A stretch of DNA of 64,000 bases from NCBI GenBank assembly GCA_026005135.1, contig BPKM01000003.1, forward strand, positions 372,001 through 436,000, given 5' to 3'. Each line of letters starts with the position of its first letter. Position 1 is the first letter of the stretch. This DNA comes from Leptospiraceae bacterium (GTDB taxonomy: Bacteria; Spirochaetota; Leptospiria; Leptospirales; Leptonemataceae). The notes below the pieces were generated by a model, which did no database searches, had not been told where the DNA came from, and saw nothing but the letters and a program-made list of their open reading frames with translations. This document shows positions 1-10,020 of this stretch, piece by piece. A program made the position numbers and the translations under genes.

Positions 1-849
1 ATGAGGAAAATTATTATTGTAATTTATATTATAAATTATATAATTATCATTTAAAATTTTATAAATATCTTCTAATAATTTTTGATGATCATTAATAATT
101 GGTATTTCTAACATATGATAAGGATTAATAAATATATAACCAATAGAATATTTTTTAAAAATAAAACATAAATTTTCTAATAAAGCTGTAGAATAATTAA
201 AATTTTTAGAAAAAAACATTATATAATTATGAAGTCTTTTTTGTATTTTGTTATAAAAATGTTTTTTTTTGTTTTGTAGTAAATAATGTTTTAGAATCTG
301 ATAATCATTAAAAATAACAAATGAATTTTTGTATTTATTTATGAAGCCCATTATATTTTTATTTGTTTGGCTATGTCTTTCCCATAACGTTTGTAATTCT
401 TCTAAATTATAGCTTTGTTTTGAAAGAAAATAATTATCTCCGTTATAAATATATATATAAAATTGATTTTTGATTTCTATTGGAATTAAATTAATTGGAG
501 AAAATAATAAATTTATTTCATCTTCGTCTTGCAATATCTGAATTGGTGAATAAAAATTAAAAGATTTTTGTAAGAATTCATAAAATTGATTTAAATTAAA
601 GTTATTATTTTCGGAAAAAAAGTCTAAGTCTAACATTAGATTGTATTCATTTTCTTGTAATAACAAATTTTTGTTTTTTAAAAATAGAACTATTTTATCA
701 TAAAACTCATTTGTATTGTAAATAATTATATTTTGTCTGGAGCCTAAATATATATTATCAATATGTAAGGAATATAATTCCATACATAGGTTTCTTAAAA
801 AACCAGTAGATAAAACTCCACCTGGTATTTTTAGTTCTATTCTTTTCAT
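1..849 (-). CDS. Nitrite/sulfite-reductase-like half-domain protein, partial (C-terminus outside window)
   Basis: The frame is open from an ATG at 849 down to base 1 (283 codons), so the C-terminus lies beyond the window. The start overlaps the stop of the nitrate reductase gene as ATGA, making this the next gene of the same operon and probably translationally coupled. The first 45 residues (IPGGVLSTGF, then LGSRQNIIIY) resemble the ferredoxin-like half domain that opens sulfite and nitrite reductases, where an RQ pair follows a strand. From memory, nitrate assimilation clusters of Bacteroidetes encode a comparable protein ending in a rubredoxin domain. The remainder is very Asn/Tyr/Ile-rich and unrecognised. 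No siroheme/Fe-S cysteine motif is visible in the part present. The role in nitrite reduction or electron transfer is inferred from context. Confidence 0.6.
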   Translation of the reverse strand, partial: MKRIELKIPGGVLSTGFLRNLCMELYSLHIDNIYLGSRQNIIIYNTNEFYDKIVLFLKNKNLLLQENEYNLMLDLDFFSENNNFNLNQFYEFLQKSFNFYSPIQILQDEDEINLLFSPINLIPIEIKNQFYIYIYNGDNYFLSKQSYNLEELQTLWERHSQTNKNIMGFINKYKNSFVIFNDYQILKHYLLQNKKKHFYNKIQKRLHNYIMFFSKNFNYSTALLENLCFIFKKYSIGYIFINPYHMLEIPIINDHQKLLEDIYKILNDNYIIYNINYNNNFPH

Positions 850-3800
850 ATAACTACCTCAGTTTTATTTTTTATATTTTCTTTAACTATTTTTTGTAAT
901 TCAATTTTACAACTACCACAACCAGTTCCAGCTTTTAGGTTATCTGATATAGATTGTAAAATATGTTCTTCATTTTGACTTTGCGATTTATTTATTTGTT
1001 CTATAATATTAATATCACCAATTCTATAACAAGAACAAACTAATTTTCCTTTATAGCTTGTCTGATTCTTATTGGAAACAAATAGTTCTTCTCTTTTATC
1101 TTCTAACTCTATTTGTTTGATAATATATTCTTTTAAATAAGATAAATTAGAGATGTCACCAACAAGTATTGCACTGATTACTCGATCATTTTCTAATATA
1201 CATTTTTTATATAATTTTTTATTTCTATCTATAAATAAAATTTCTTCTTGAATTTCATTTTCTGATTCTAAAATGTTTTTCTTATATTTTGAAGTACTTA
1301 TACTTGCCACAGGTAGAAAATCTATTTTTAAAAGGTTTAAATGAATTGAACCTTTATAAATTGCGAATGGATTACCATTTAAATGTTCTGCTAAAGTAAA
1401 TGCCTGTTCTTCTGCAGCATAGGTTGTGCCATAACGTATACCATTAAATTCAGCTATTTCTCCCATAGCATATATATTGGAAATATTTGATTGCAAGTGA
1501 GAATTAACGATTATTCCATCATTATATTCAATTGATGAATTTTTCAAAATACTTAAATCTGTTTCTGTACCTGTAGTAAATATTATAGCATCGCATTCAA
1601 TTATTTTACCACTGGAAATCTCAACAGCATAAACTTTATTACCTTTTGTACGATAATTGATTATTGTCTGATTTAACATTACATCAATACCTTCTTCAAT
1701 AAGTGTTTCGTAAAGCATTTGAGAAGCAATTTTATCCAGTTGTTTATTCATTAAGAAAGAACTTCGATGTAAAATTGTAACTTCTACATTTCTCTTACGT
1801 AATGCATTTGCTAATTCAATTCCTAATAATCCACCACCCACGATAATACACTTTTTTTTACAAAAATAAAGAATTTTTTCAGCATCTTCTATGTTTCTTA
1901 AATATAAAAGATTTTGATAAGATAAATTATCAGGATTTTTTTTAGGAAGACTACCTGTTGCAAAAATACAAATATCGTAATTTAATTTAGTATAGTCATT
2001 TAATAATACATAGTTGTTATTAGAAAATACTTCTATTACTTCTTTATTCTTTATTAAGTTTATATTTAATTGATGTAAATCTTGTTCTGTTAAAGTAATT
2101 AAGGAATTTAAATCTTTTTCACCAGAAATGTAGTCTGGCAATAAAACGCGATTATAAAAAGGTATATTTTCCTTAGATATAATTGTGATATTTGTTGTAG
2201 AATTTCTTTTTCTATATGTTTCTATGAATTTGCGAGCAGCAACACCTGCACCGATTATTATAATTTTTTTAATATTATTTTCAAATTTTTTAACTTTTAT
2301 ATTTGTATACTTAAAATCTGGTTGTTTTGAGAATGGATCAAGTAAATTTGATGTTAAGTTATTTACTTTTATTTCTTCAGAGAAAAATCTTGTACCCCAA
2401 TGCATTGGAACGAAAACAGTTCCAGGTTTTATTTCTTTTGAAATTTTTAATAAATATCTAGATTTTCCGTAAGAGGAAGTAACTTCGACTATATCATTGT
2501 CATTTAATTTTTCTTTTTTAGCATCTACTGGATGCATTTCTAAGAAAGGTTTATTTATATGTTCTAATAATTTATTTACTTTGCCAGTTTTAGTCATTGT
2601 ATGCCATTGATCTCTTACCCTTCCATTGATTAAAATATAATTTTGATTATTCCTAAGTATATCTTTAATATAAAAAAAATGTGCTTTTTGATCTTCTGTA
2701 TAAAATTTAAAATCTGTAAATAAACGTTTTGTACCATTATGAGTTGAAAATAACACAGGCCATTGATAACTATTTTCTTTTAATCTTTTATATGAAAGAC
2801 CACTTATATCTATATCCATATTTTTGGTTAATTCTATATATTCTTTATAGATATCTTCTGTTGAATTATAATTAAATCCCAAAAAACCCATTGCTTTTGC
2901 AAATTTAATAAATATCTCACTATCTGGTAAGGCTTCCCCTGGTGGATCAAATATTTTTGGTAAATAAGCGATTCTTCTCTCAGAATTTGTCATTGTTCCT
3001 TCTTTTTCTAACCAACCTGCTGCTGGAAGTACAACATCTGCGTAATCAATTGTTTCTGAAAGATTAGAAATATCTTGAACAATCACAAAACGTGCTTTTT
3101 TTAATGCTTCTCGAACTAAATTCTGATTAGGTAGACTTATTACTGGATTGGTGCAAACAATCCATATTGCTTTTAGTTTATCCTGTAAAATACTTTCGAA
3201 CATTTCTACTGCTGTTAAACCATTTTTCTCTGGAATTTTGTTTGTTTTCCAAAATTTTGCAATTTCTTCTCTATGTTTAGGATTGGTTAATTCTCTATGT
3301 GCAACAAGAGAAGTGCTTAAGCCTCCAACTTCTCTTCCTCCCATTGCATTAGGTTGTCCTGTTAAACTAAATGTTCCTGAACCTGGTTTGCCAATTTTCC
3401 CAGTAATTAAATTTAAATATATCAATGCTAAGTTTTTTTCAACACCGTTAATGCTCTGATTTAATCCCATTGCCCATAAGGTTAAAAATCCTTTGGATCT
3501 TCCTATCCAATGTACTGCTTTTAAAATATCTTCAATAGGAATTTCGCATATTATACTAATATTTTCAAGATCAATTTCTTTAATGGATTTTAAATATTCT
3601 TCAAAATTTGTTGTATAATTATGAAGAAAATTTTTATCATCATATCCATTTTCTATTAAACCTTTTCCAATTGCTAAATACAGACTTACATCAGTACCTG
3701 GTTTTATTTGTAAATGTAAGTCTGCATATTGGGCTGTATCTGTCTTCCTTGGATCAACTACTATTATTTTTACATGGGGATTCTTTTCTTTATGGGCTAT

Positions 3801-4358
3801 AATTCTTTGGAATAAAATAGGATGATTAAAAGCTGGATTAGCTCCTGCTATTAAAATTACATCAGATTCTTCTATATCGTCATAACATATAGGAACAGCA
3901 TCTGAACCAAATACTTTTTTAAAAGCTACAACTGTTGAACTCATACATAATCGAGAATTAGTGTCTATGTTAGCAGTGCCAATAAATCCTTTTGTGATTT
4001 TATTTATAATATAATATTCTTCTGTTAATAACTGACCTGATACATAAAATCCAACACTGTCTGGACCATATTTTTTTATTAAAGTTTTAAATACATTTGC
4101 AATACGTAATATAGCAATATTCCAGGATACTCTTTCTCTTGGTAAATTTTTTGACCATCTCATTTCTGGATAGAGAAGTCTATCAGAACGATCATTAAAA
4201 ACATAGTGTAAATTTCGTCCTTTGCTGCATAATTTCCCTTTATTTACTGGATAATCAGGATCACCTTCAACAGAAATGGAGTTTTTATATTTTTTTATAA
4301 GAACTCCACATCCTACACCACAATAAGGACAAATTGTTTTAAATGTTTGATGTTTCAT
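846..4358 (-). CDS. nasA: Assimilatory nitrate reductase fused to NirB-like flavoprotein and BFD [2Fe-2S] domain
   Basis: 1170 residues in three parts. Residues 1 to about 690 are a molybdopterin oxidoreductase of the Nas/Nap type: [4Fe-4S] cysteines C10, C13, C17 and C44, and the likely Mo-ligand Cys138 in SRLCMSS. From about 695 to 1090 there is an FAD/NAD(P)H oxidoreductase like the N-terminal part of NirB/NasB, with a GAGVAA nucleotide motif near residue 703 and a second GGGLLGIE motif further on. The end carries a BFD-like [2Fe-2S] domain (CSCY near 1107, GCGSC near 1143). In many bacteria these are separate subunits, so this gene appears to encode a self-contained NAD(P)H nitrate reductase acting in the cytoplasm. 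It starts 3 bases after narK and overlaps the next gene by 4 bases. Confidence 0.9.
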   Translation of the reverse strand: MKHQTFKTICPYCGVGCGVLIKKYKNSISVEGDPDYPVNKGKLCSKGRNLHYVFNDRSDRLLYPEMRWSKNLPRERVSWNIAILRIANVFKTLIKKYGPDSVGFYVSGQLLTEEYYIINKITKGFIGTANIDTNSRLCMSSTVVAFKKVFGSDAVPICYDDIEESDVILIAGANPAFNHPILFQRIIAHKEKNPHVKIIVVDPRKTDTAQYADLHLQIKPGTDVSLYLAIGKGLIENGYDDKNFLHNYTTNFEEYLKSIKEIDLENISIICEIPIEDILKAVHWIGRSKGFLTLWAMGLNQSINGVEKNLALIYLNLITGKIGKPGSGTFSLTGQPNAMGGREVGGLSTSLVAHRELTNPKHREEIAKFWKTNKIPEKNGLTAVEMFESILQDKLKAIWIVCTNPVISLPNQNLVREALKKARFVIVQDISNLSETIDYADVVLPAAGWLEKEGTMTNSERRIAYLPKIFDPPGEALPDSEIFIKFAKAMGFLGFNYNSTEDIYKEYIELTKNMDIDISGLSYKRLKENSYQWPVLFSTHNGTKRLFTDFKFYTEDQKAHFFYIKDILRNNQNYILINGRVRDQWHTMTKTGKVNKLLEHINKPFLEMHPVDAKKEKLNDNDIVEVTSSYGKSRYLLKISKEIKPGTVFVPMHWGTRFFSEEIKVNNLTSNLLDPFSKQPDFKYTNIKVKKFENNIKKIIIIGAGVAARKFIETYRKRNSTTNITIISKENIPFYNRVLLPDYISGEKDLNSLITLTEQDLHQLNINLIKNKEVIEVFSNNNYVLLNDYTKLNYDICIFATGSLPKKNPDNLSYQNLLYLRNIEDAEKILYFCKKKCIIVGGGLLGIELANALRKRNVEVTILHRSSFLMNKQLDKIASQMLYETLIEEGIDVMLNQTIINYRTKGNKVYAVEISSGKIIECDAIIFTTGTETDLSILKNSSIEYNDGIIVNSHLQSNISNIYAMGEIAEFNGIRYGTTYAAEEQAFTLAEHLNGNPFAIYKGSIHLNLLKIDFLPVASISTSKYKKNILESENEIQEEILFIDRNKKLYKKCILENDRVISAILVGDISNLSYLKEYIIKQIELEDKREELFVSNKNQTSYKGKLVCSCYRIGDINIIEQINKSQSQNEEHILQSISDNLKAGTGCGSCKIELQKIVKENIKNKTEVVI

Positions 4359-4361
4359 ACT

Positions 4362-5693
4362 TTATTGAACTTCTAATGCAGGTTTTAATGCGAATTGAAT
4401 TTCTTTTTCATGAAGTTCTTCATCTACTTCATTAAATTTTACTAAAAAAGCCATAAGAGAACTAAATGCTACAATACAACCTAAAATTAATAATGCATTT
4501 TGATAAGTTAAACTTCCTCTAAATAAAAATCCAGCAAGAACTGCACCTGTATTTCCTCCAGCTCCTACAATACCAGAAACACTACCTATTGCTTTTCTAT
4601 TTATAAATGGAACGACTGAAAATGTCGCACCTTCTGCCATTTGAACAAATAAACTAAAGATAATCATTGTTGCTATTGCAAGTGGTAATAGTTTCATTTG
4701 AGAAAAAATTATTAATGCTATACCCTCTAAAAGTATAATGATGCCTAAAAATATAACTCTTCCCTTTAAACCATATTTAATTCCCATTTTATCACCATAA
4801 ATTCCACCTAAGGTTCTTGCAAAAATATTCATTAATCCAAATAGACTTGCTATAAAACCAGCTAAAGTTGGACTAAGTTGAAAATTATCAACGTAATAAA
4901 TCGCTGCAATATTGTTTATAGTAAGTTCTATTCCAAAACAAGCCGCATAGATAATAAATAAAGCCCAAACACGAAAATCTTTTATTACTTCAAAAAAATG
5001 TTTAGAAGTCTTACTATTATGTTCCATAAAATGAGGATCTTGTTTTCTTAATTCATTAAAGTTACCGTTTAAAGTATCTTTTGTGAAAAGAAAATAAAGG
5101 ATACCTGTGATAAAAAGAATTATACCAGGTACAACCATAGAATATCTCCATGATTGACTTTCGCTATATCCAAAACTTAGAAAAACTAACATAATTAATG
5201 GAAGAGTAAATTGAGTCACCCCACCACCTAAATTACCCCAGCCAGCAGTAGTAGCATTAGCAGTGCCAACTACATTAGAACTAAATACAAGTGAAGTATG
5301 ATACTGGGTAATTACAAATGATGCACCTATTATACCAATAGCAAGACGAAATAATAAAAATGTTTCGTAAGAATTAGAAAGTCCTATTAACATAACTGGT
5401 ATTGAACCTAAAATTAAAAGTAGACTGTATGTTATCCGAGGTCCAATTTTATCAATAATCCAGCCTATTAATATTCTTGCAAAAACTGTTACAAAAACAG
5501 ATGCAATGATTGTATTACCAATTTGCTCTTTTGTAAGATCTAAATCTTCTCTTACATAAGGCATTAAAGGTGCAATACCAAACCATGCTAAAAAACAAAC
5601 AAAAAAGGCAAACCATGTAAAATGAAAAATTCTCATATGCATTGGTTTTATTTTAAATAATTCAATTTTTGTTGCTTTTTTTAAATGTGTCAT
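4362..5693 (-). CDS. narK: Nitrate/nitrite transporter, major facilitator NNP family
   Basis: 443 residues with about twelve hydrophobic segments, the usual size for NarK/NrtP transporters. The two nitrate-signature stretches are visible: GWGNLGGGVTQ near residue 150 and GAGGNTGAVLAG near residue 370. It is first in the nitrate operon and precedes the nitrate reductase by 3 bases, so it most likely imports nitrate for assimilation. A strong Shine-Dalgarno GGAGG (complement of 5700-5704) lies just before the ATG. A TATAAT on the minus strand at 5713-5708 is too close to that ribosome site to be the promoter of this start. The upstream 257 bases are extremely AT-rich and no clear NtcA- or FNR-type palindrome was recognised. 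Confidence 0.9.
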   Translation of the reverse strand: MTHLKKATKIELFKIKPMHMRIFHFTWFAFFVCFLAWFGIAPLMPYVREDLDLTKEQIGNTIIASVFVTVFARILIGWIIDKIGPRITYSLLLILGSIPVMLIGLSNSYETFLLFRLAIGIIGASFVITQYHTSLVFSSNVVGTANATTAGWGNLGGGVTQFTLPLIMLVFLSFGYSESQSWRYSMVVPGIILFITGILYFLFTKDTLNGNFNELRKQDPHFMEHNSKTSKHFFEVIKDFRVWALFIIYAACFGIELTINNIAAIYYVDNFQLSPTLAGFIASLFGLMNIFARTLGGIYGDKMGIKYGLKGRVIFLGIIILLEGIALIIFSQMKLLPLAIATMIIFSLFVQMAEGATFSVVPFINRKAIGSVSGIVGAGGNTGAVLAGFLFRGSLTYQNALLILGCIVAFSSLMAFLVKFNEVDEELHEKEIQFALKPALEVQ

Positions 5694-5950
5694 AAATATC
5701 CTCCAATATTATAGAGTAAAATAGCAAATCATATGCCTAAAAAATAGTAATAAAATATACTAATATTGATTAATATATAATCTTTATATATATTTTGTAT
5801 TTATTATATGCTTATATTGTGAGCGTTTCTTATTAATAATGTATGCAGATGATAGACTATGATTTATTTTTATAACTATAAGTATTTAGAATTTTTATAA
5901 AGATTGACAGATAGAATTTTTATATTTTTTTATATGTTTAAAAATTTCCT

Positions 5951-7765
5951 ATGAATATTGTTAAACAAATATTTAATAAAAATGTTAAAAATTTTCAATT
6001 GAATATACAAAAAAATCAGGATGATAGGACTTTTAAGATTCCAGATCGATATAGGATTAAAAAAGGAACAGAAGGAGATGTATTAACCTGTGTAGAAGCG
6101 CCCAATATAACAGTTAAAATACAAAGAGGTTTTGTTGTTTCTTTAAATGAAGCGAAACGATTTCCAGAAAGGAGTATTTTTTTGGATGGTGCTGCAAGAG
6201 GAGAGCCTTTTTTAGATAATGAAAGACAAATTTATAATTTAGATCATCACGAAGGATGCGAAAGAACATTTACATTATCAACTTGTGAACAAGCTATTAT
6301 ACTTGTTAGAAAAGGACTTAATCTTAAAGAAAAAAATTGGACAATTTATGCAAATGAACCAGATTTAGATACTATTTTAGCTATCTGGGTTTTTTTAAAT
6401 CATATCCATTTAAGTTCGGGGGATTCTAAGCAATATAAAAAAATTATTCCTCTTATTAGAATGGAAGGTGTAATTGATGCTTTAGGTCTGGAATTAATTG
6501 ATATAATTGCTTTTCCTTCTAATTTATTTAAAGAAACGAAAAATAAGATAGATAAATTACGAGAAGAAGAAGAAAAAATAAAAAAAGAAGGATTATGGAA
6601 TACCATAAATTTTGCAGAATATACGCATAGAATTTTAAATAAAATTGATCATTTGGCTTTTGAAGCGGAAGATATTCAACATTTAAGAAGTGTTGTAGAA
6701 ATTGCAAGAGCCGAAATTACTGATGAAGATTCCGTTGTAGTTTTTGAAGGTGATTTAGGTATTTATGAATTAGAAGAATATTTAAATAAAATTTATAATA
6801 AAAAACCTACTTTTGTTATATTAAGAAAAGATAAAAATACTTATACAATTCGCAAAGGAGATATGTTTAGTCCCCTTAATTTGGAAAAGATTTATGAAAG
6901 ATTAAATATATTTGATAAAAATGTAAATGGAAAAATAAAGGAAAATCGATGGGGGGGATCAAGTCAAATTGGAGGTTCGCCAAGATTAACTGGAACTGCT
7001 TTAACACCAAATCAGATTGTTGAAATTTGTAAAAATGCCTATTATGAACCAGATAAAGGAGAAATATTCCGTATATTTATAAGATCTTTTTTTATAGGTA
7101 TTATACCTCATTTATTAAGCTGGATTTTTATTTTTATTGCATTATTTAGTTCTTATTTTCATCATCTTGTAATTTATCCTATGGGTATTAAAATAGATGT
7201 ATTCTATTACTTTTTTCTTTTAGCATTAGTATATTATTTTTATAAATATATAATTCACAGTATGCATGTATTTGGTTTTCGATATCCCGTAGGATTTAAA
7301 TGGCTTCGATGGGTTGTAGTTTCTATTTTTTTTGGGATAATGGGTGGTATATGGATACCTTATGAATTTTTTCTAAATAAAAATTTTTATTATTTTCTTG
7401 TAAGTTTTATTTTTGGTCCAGTATTAACATCTATTTTATATTTTTCTTATATTCATGGAATTATGATTTTTTATTTTCCTATACAACGTTATGAAGGCAA
7501 TTTCTTTTTATCCAAACCTTCTTTGTTTACATCTATTATTTATACAATAGCAACGTTTATAATACCATTTTATCAATTTCCATTTTTTGCAGCATATAAT
7601 GATATAACAAGTTTATGGTATGCATTATTAAAAATGCCATTTATATTTTTTTATGCTTTATTCTTATGTTTTATACGTGAACGTTCAGAGAGTATTTATC
7701 CAGTAATTTTTACTCATTTAACTCTACACATATTATTTGTGATATTTTATTTATTTTTTAAATAA
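5951..7765 (+). CDS. Membrane protein with DHH-like soluble domain, function unknown
   Basis: 604 residues. The N-terminal 370 residues are soluble and carry DHH-phosphoesterase-like motifs: D79 in FLDG, a DHH triad at 98-100 (NLDHHEGC), NEPDLDT at 135-141, and a glycine cluster GGSSQIGG at about 335-342 that recalls the GGGH region of DHHA1 domains. The motif order is unusual, because in DHH proteins the NPDxD motif precedes DHH. From about 376 there are seven or eight membrane segments. The end has FSYIHG and RERSES...THLTLH, faintly like CPBP intramembrane proteases, but the EExxxR motif of that family is not seen. It stands alone between divergent narK and the cyclases. A TTGACA at 5904-5909 lies upstream without a convincing -10. 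No function can be assigned. Confidence 0.75.
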   Translation: MNIVKQIFNKNVKNFQLNIQKNQDDRTFKIPDRYRIKKGTEGDVLTCVEAPNITVKIQRGFVVSLNEAKRFPERSIFLDGAARGEPFLDNERQIYNLDHHEGCERTFTLSTCEQAIILVRKGLNLKEKNWTIYANEPDLDTILAIWVFLNHIHLSSGDSKQYKKIIPLIRMEGVIDALGLELIDIIAFPSNLFKETKNKIDKLREEEEKIKKEGLWNTINFAEYTHRILNKIDHLAFEAEDIQHLRSVVEIARAEITDEDSVVVFEGDLGIYELEEYLNKIYNKKPTFVILRKDKNTYTIRKGDMFSPLNLEKIYERLNIFDKNVNGKIKENRWGGSSQIGGSPRLTGTALTPNQIVEICKNAYYEPDKGEIFRIFIRSFFIGIIPHLLSWIFIFIALFSSYFHHLVIYPMGIKIDVFYYFFLLALVYYFYKYIIHSMHVFGFRYPVGFKWLRWVVVSIFFGIMGGIWIPYEFFLNKNFYYFLVSFIFGPVLTSILYFSYIHGIMIFYFPIQRYEGNFFLSKPSLFTSIIYTIATFIIPFYQFPFFAAYNDITSLWYALLKMPFIFFYALFLCFIRERSESIYPVIFTHLTLHILFVIFYLFFK

Positions 7766-7793
7766 GTAGTAGTATTTTATCTTTATAAATCGA

Positions 7794-7822
7794 TTGACGA
7801 TATATATATTACTTTTTAAATA
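7794..7822 (+). promoter_or_regulatory. Possible sigma70-type promoter of the cyclase pair
   Basis: TTGACG at 7794-7799 is followed after 17 bases by TAAATA at 7817-7822, twelve bases before the ATG of the first cyclase. The -35 is near consensus and the -10 is weak. In DNA this AT-rich a chance match is quite possible. Confidence 0.35.
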
Positions 7823-7833
7823 TTTTAAAAAAA

Positions 7834-10020
7834 ATGAAGATTTATAAACATTTCGTTTTGATATTTGTCTTTCTTTATAATGCTTTTTTGTATTCGGAAA
7901 CATATATAGATTTAACACAACATGAATTTTATGTAAATAATAATTTTTCTAAGGATTATATAATAGAACCTGAATTACTATTATCTGATAAGAAAACCAA
8001 AAAGGTTCAAATTCCTATAATTTTAGATGAGTTATATCCCAAGAAAAAATTAGGTAAGAATTATAATAAAGTAGAACATTTTACTGCAATGACCTCTTTT
8101 TATTTAAGCAAAAACAATTTAAATGATTCTTTAGTATTACAGTTAGCCTGGATTGGGGAAAATTGGGAAATATATTTAAATGGAAATTTATTAAAAAAAG
8201 AAATTTATCTCAATGAATCACAACAAATAGATATTTATAGAACAATAAGAGGTATTATTATTCCAATTAATAATTTATTTTTAAAAGAAGGAAAAAACAT
8301 TTTAATAATTCATTTTATAGGTCATCGTTCACCACTACAAAATTTTGTATATGATAATGTTGGTTTTTTATTAAAAAGACCTTATTTAATAACAATATCT
8401 GAGTTAATAGAAAATTATCTTATAGAACAAATCATTTTTGGAATTAATATTGTGTATATCTTTTTCGGAATTTATCATTTTTTTATTTTTTTTCGAAGGA
8501 GAAAAGAGATCTATAATTTATATTTTGGCTTATTTACTGTTTTATTGGGAATTTATGGAATTACTGTATCGATGTTTATACATGAAATTATATTTAACTC
8601 TTTATATGTAACAAAAATAAAATATGCTACTCAACCATTAATTATCCCTTTTTTTCTTATGTTTTTCTATAAATATGCATTTCCATCTAAAAAAATTAGT
8701 TTTATTTTAGCATTCTTTTTCTGGGTAGAGTTAATTTTTGTATTATTTTTTATCATAATGCCTATTTACTGGTTAGAAATTGGATTAAGATTATTTTATG
8801 CTTCTTTGCTTTTTATATTAATTTATTCTTTATATTTTTTGTATGCTTTATTTAAAATAAAAAATTACAATTTAATATTAATGATTTACTTTGCTTTTAT
8901 CTTATTTTTAGGAGTTATTTTTGAAATTATTGATTCTATATATTGGAATTTCGATTTAAGAATTATAGAATTTTCGTTTTTTGTATTTATAACATCTATA
9001 ATTATTATAATAGCATATGAAAATTCAAACCAATATAAAAAATTAAAAAATTATATTAATCAATTAAATATTCAAAGAAAACATATATTAAAATTTGTAC
9101 CTGAACAAATATTAAAATATTTAAAGAAAAAAGAGATTGAAGAAATTTATTATGGAGATTATAAAAAGATTTTTTCATCTGTTGTATTATTTGATTTAGA
9201 AAAAATATCAAAAAACTATCATGGTTTAGACACAGATTTATTAATATTTTTAAATGATTATTTTGCTATGATTGAACCCATTGTTAAAGAAGAAAATGGA
9301 TATATTGATAAATTTATGGGAAATTATATTTTAGCAACATTTCCTGAAAGTTCTAAGACTGGAAGCTCTATTATAAATGCTATTCAATGTACTGTAAAAA
9401 TACAACAGGAATTGACAAATATAAATTATTTTAGAGAATTGCAGGGTTTATTCCGAATAGATATTTATTCTGTTATTCATTATGGAGAGGTTGCCTTAGG
9501 AACAATTGGTAGTCAGAATAGAATCGATACAACTATAATTGGAGATACTGTGAATGTTACTTCTCGTTTAGAAGGTGTAGCGAAATTATATAATACTAAA
9601 ATACTAATTACAGAAGATGCTATTAATTATTTATTAAAGACACCTTTTGTAGATTTTATAGATAAAGAAATGAATTATTATAAAAAAATTGGCATAAACA
9701 ATAAGGAATATTTATTAAGATATGTAGATAATTTGGGTTTAAAAGGAAAAAAGCTACCTGTTAAAGTATATGAAATTTATAATTATAAATCAAATTATAG
9801 TGATTATGAAAATTGTATTAGACTTTTCTATGAAGGTTTACATTATTTTTATAATAAAGATTTTAAGAAATCAGAAATTATGTTAATGAAATGTTTAAAA
9901 AAGATTCCAGAAGATAGAATTTTTAAAATTTATTTATTAAGAAGTATGGTATTTCAATTCTATCCTCCAGAAAAAGATTGGGAAGGTATTTATTATTTAA
10001 AAACCAAAGGATTTTTATGA
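7834..10020 (+). CDS. Membrane class III adenylate/guanylate cyclase, metal-Asp-deficient member of a pair
   Basis: 728 residues: signal peptide, a beta-rich extracytoplasmic domain (ENWEIYLNG) and about seven membrane helices to about residue 395 (7TM-DISM type), a class III cyclase domain at about 445-640, and a helical TPR-like tail. Within the catalytic domain the first metal aspartate is present (D454 in LFDLEK) and so is the substrate-specifying lysine (K493). The second metal aspartate is replaced by N497 (KFMGNYI instead of KFIGDA). The transition-state pair is intact: N574 and R578 in GDTVNVTSRLEG. The following gene has the opposite defect, so this protein may act like the C2 half of a heterodimeric cyclase. 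The genes overlap as ATGA. A homodimer should be weak or inactive; that is inference from known class III mechanisms. Confidence 0.88.
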   Translation: MKIYKHFVLIFVFLYNAFLYSETYIDLTQHEFYVNNNFSKDYIIEPELLLSDKKTKKVQIPIILDELYPKKKLGKNYNKVEHFTAMTSFYLSKNNLNDSLVLQLAWIGENWEIYLNGNLLKKEIYLNESQQIDIYRTIRGIIIPINNLFLKEGKNILIIHFIGHRSPLQNFVYDNVGFLLKRPYLITISELIENYLIEQIIFGINIVYIFFGIYHFFIFFRRRKEIYNLYFGLFTVLLGIYGITVSMFIHEIIFNSLYVTKIKYATQPLIIPFFLMFFYKYAFPSKKISFILAFFFWVELIFVLFFIIMPIYWLEIGLRLFYASLLFILIYSLYFLYALFKIKNYNLILMIYFAFILFLGVIFEIIDSIYWNFDLRIIEFSFFVFITSIIIIIAYENSNQYKKLKNYINQLNIQRKHILKFVPEQILKYLKKKEIEEIYYGDYKKIFSSVVLFDLEKISKNYHGLDTDLLIFLNDYFAMIEPIVKEENGYIDKFMGNYILATFPESSKTGSSIINAIQCTVKIQQELTNINYFRELQGLFRIDIYSVIHYGEVALGTIGSQNRIDTTIIGDTVNVTSRLEGVAKLYNTKILITEDAINYLLKTPFVDFIDKEMNYYKKIGINNKEYLLRYVDNLGLKGKKLPVKVYEIYNYKSNYSDYENCIRLFYEGLHYFYNKDFKKSEIMLMKCLKKIPEDRIFKIYLLRSMVFQFYPPEKDWEGIYYLKTKGFL

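Noticed and set aside
5700..5713. TATAAT on the minus strand as the narK promoter
   Set aside because: Transcription would begin at or after the GGAGG ribosome site, so it cannot serve this start.
5951..7765. CPBP intramembrane protease assignment
   Set aside because: Only weak FxxxH and late H motifs are present and the EExxxR catalytic motif is missing.
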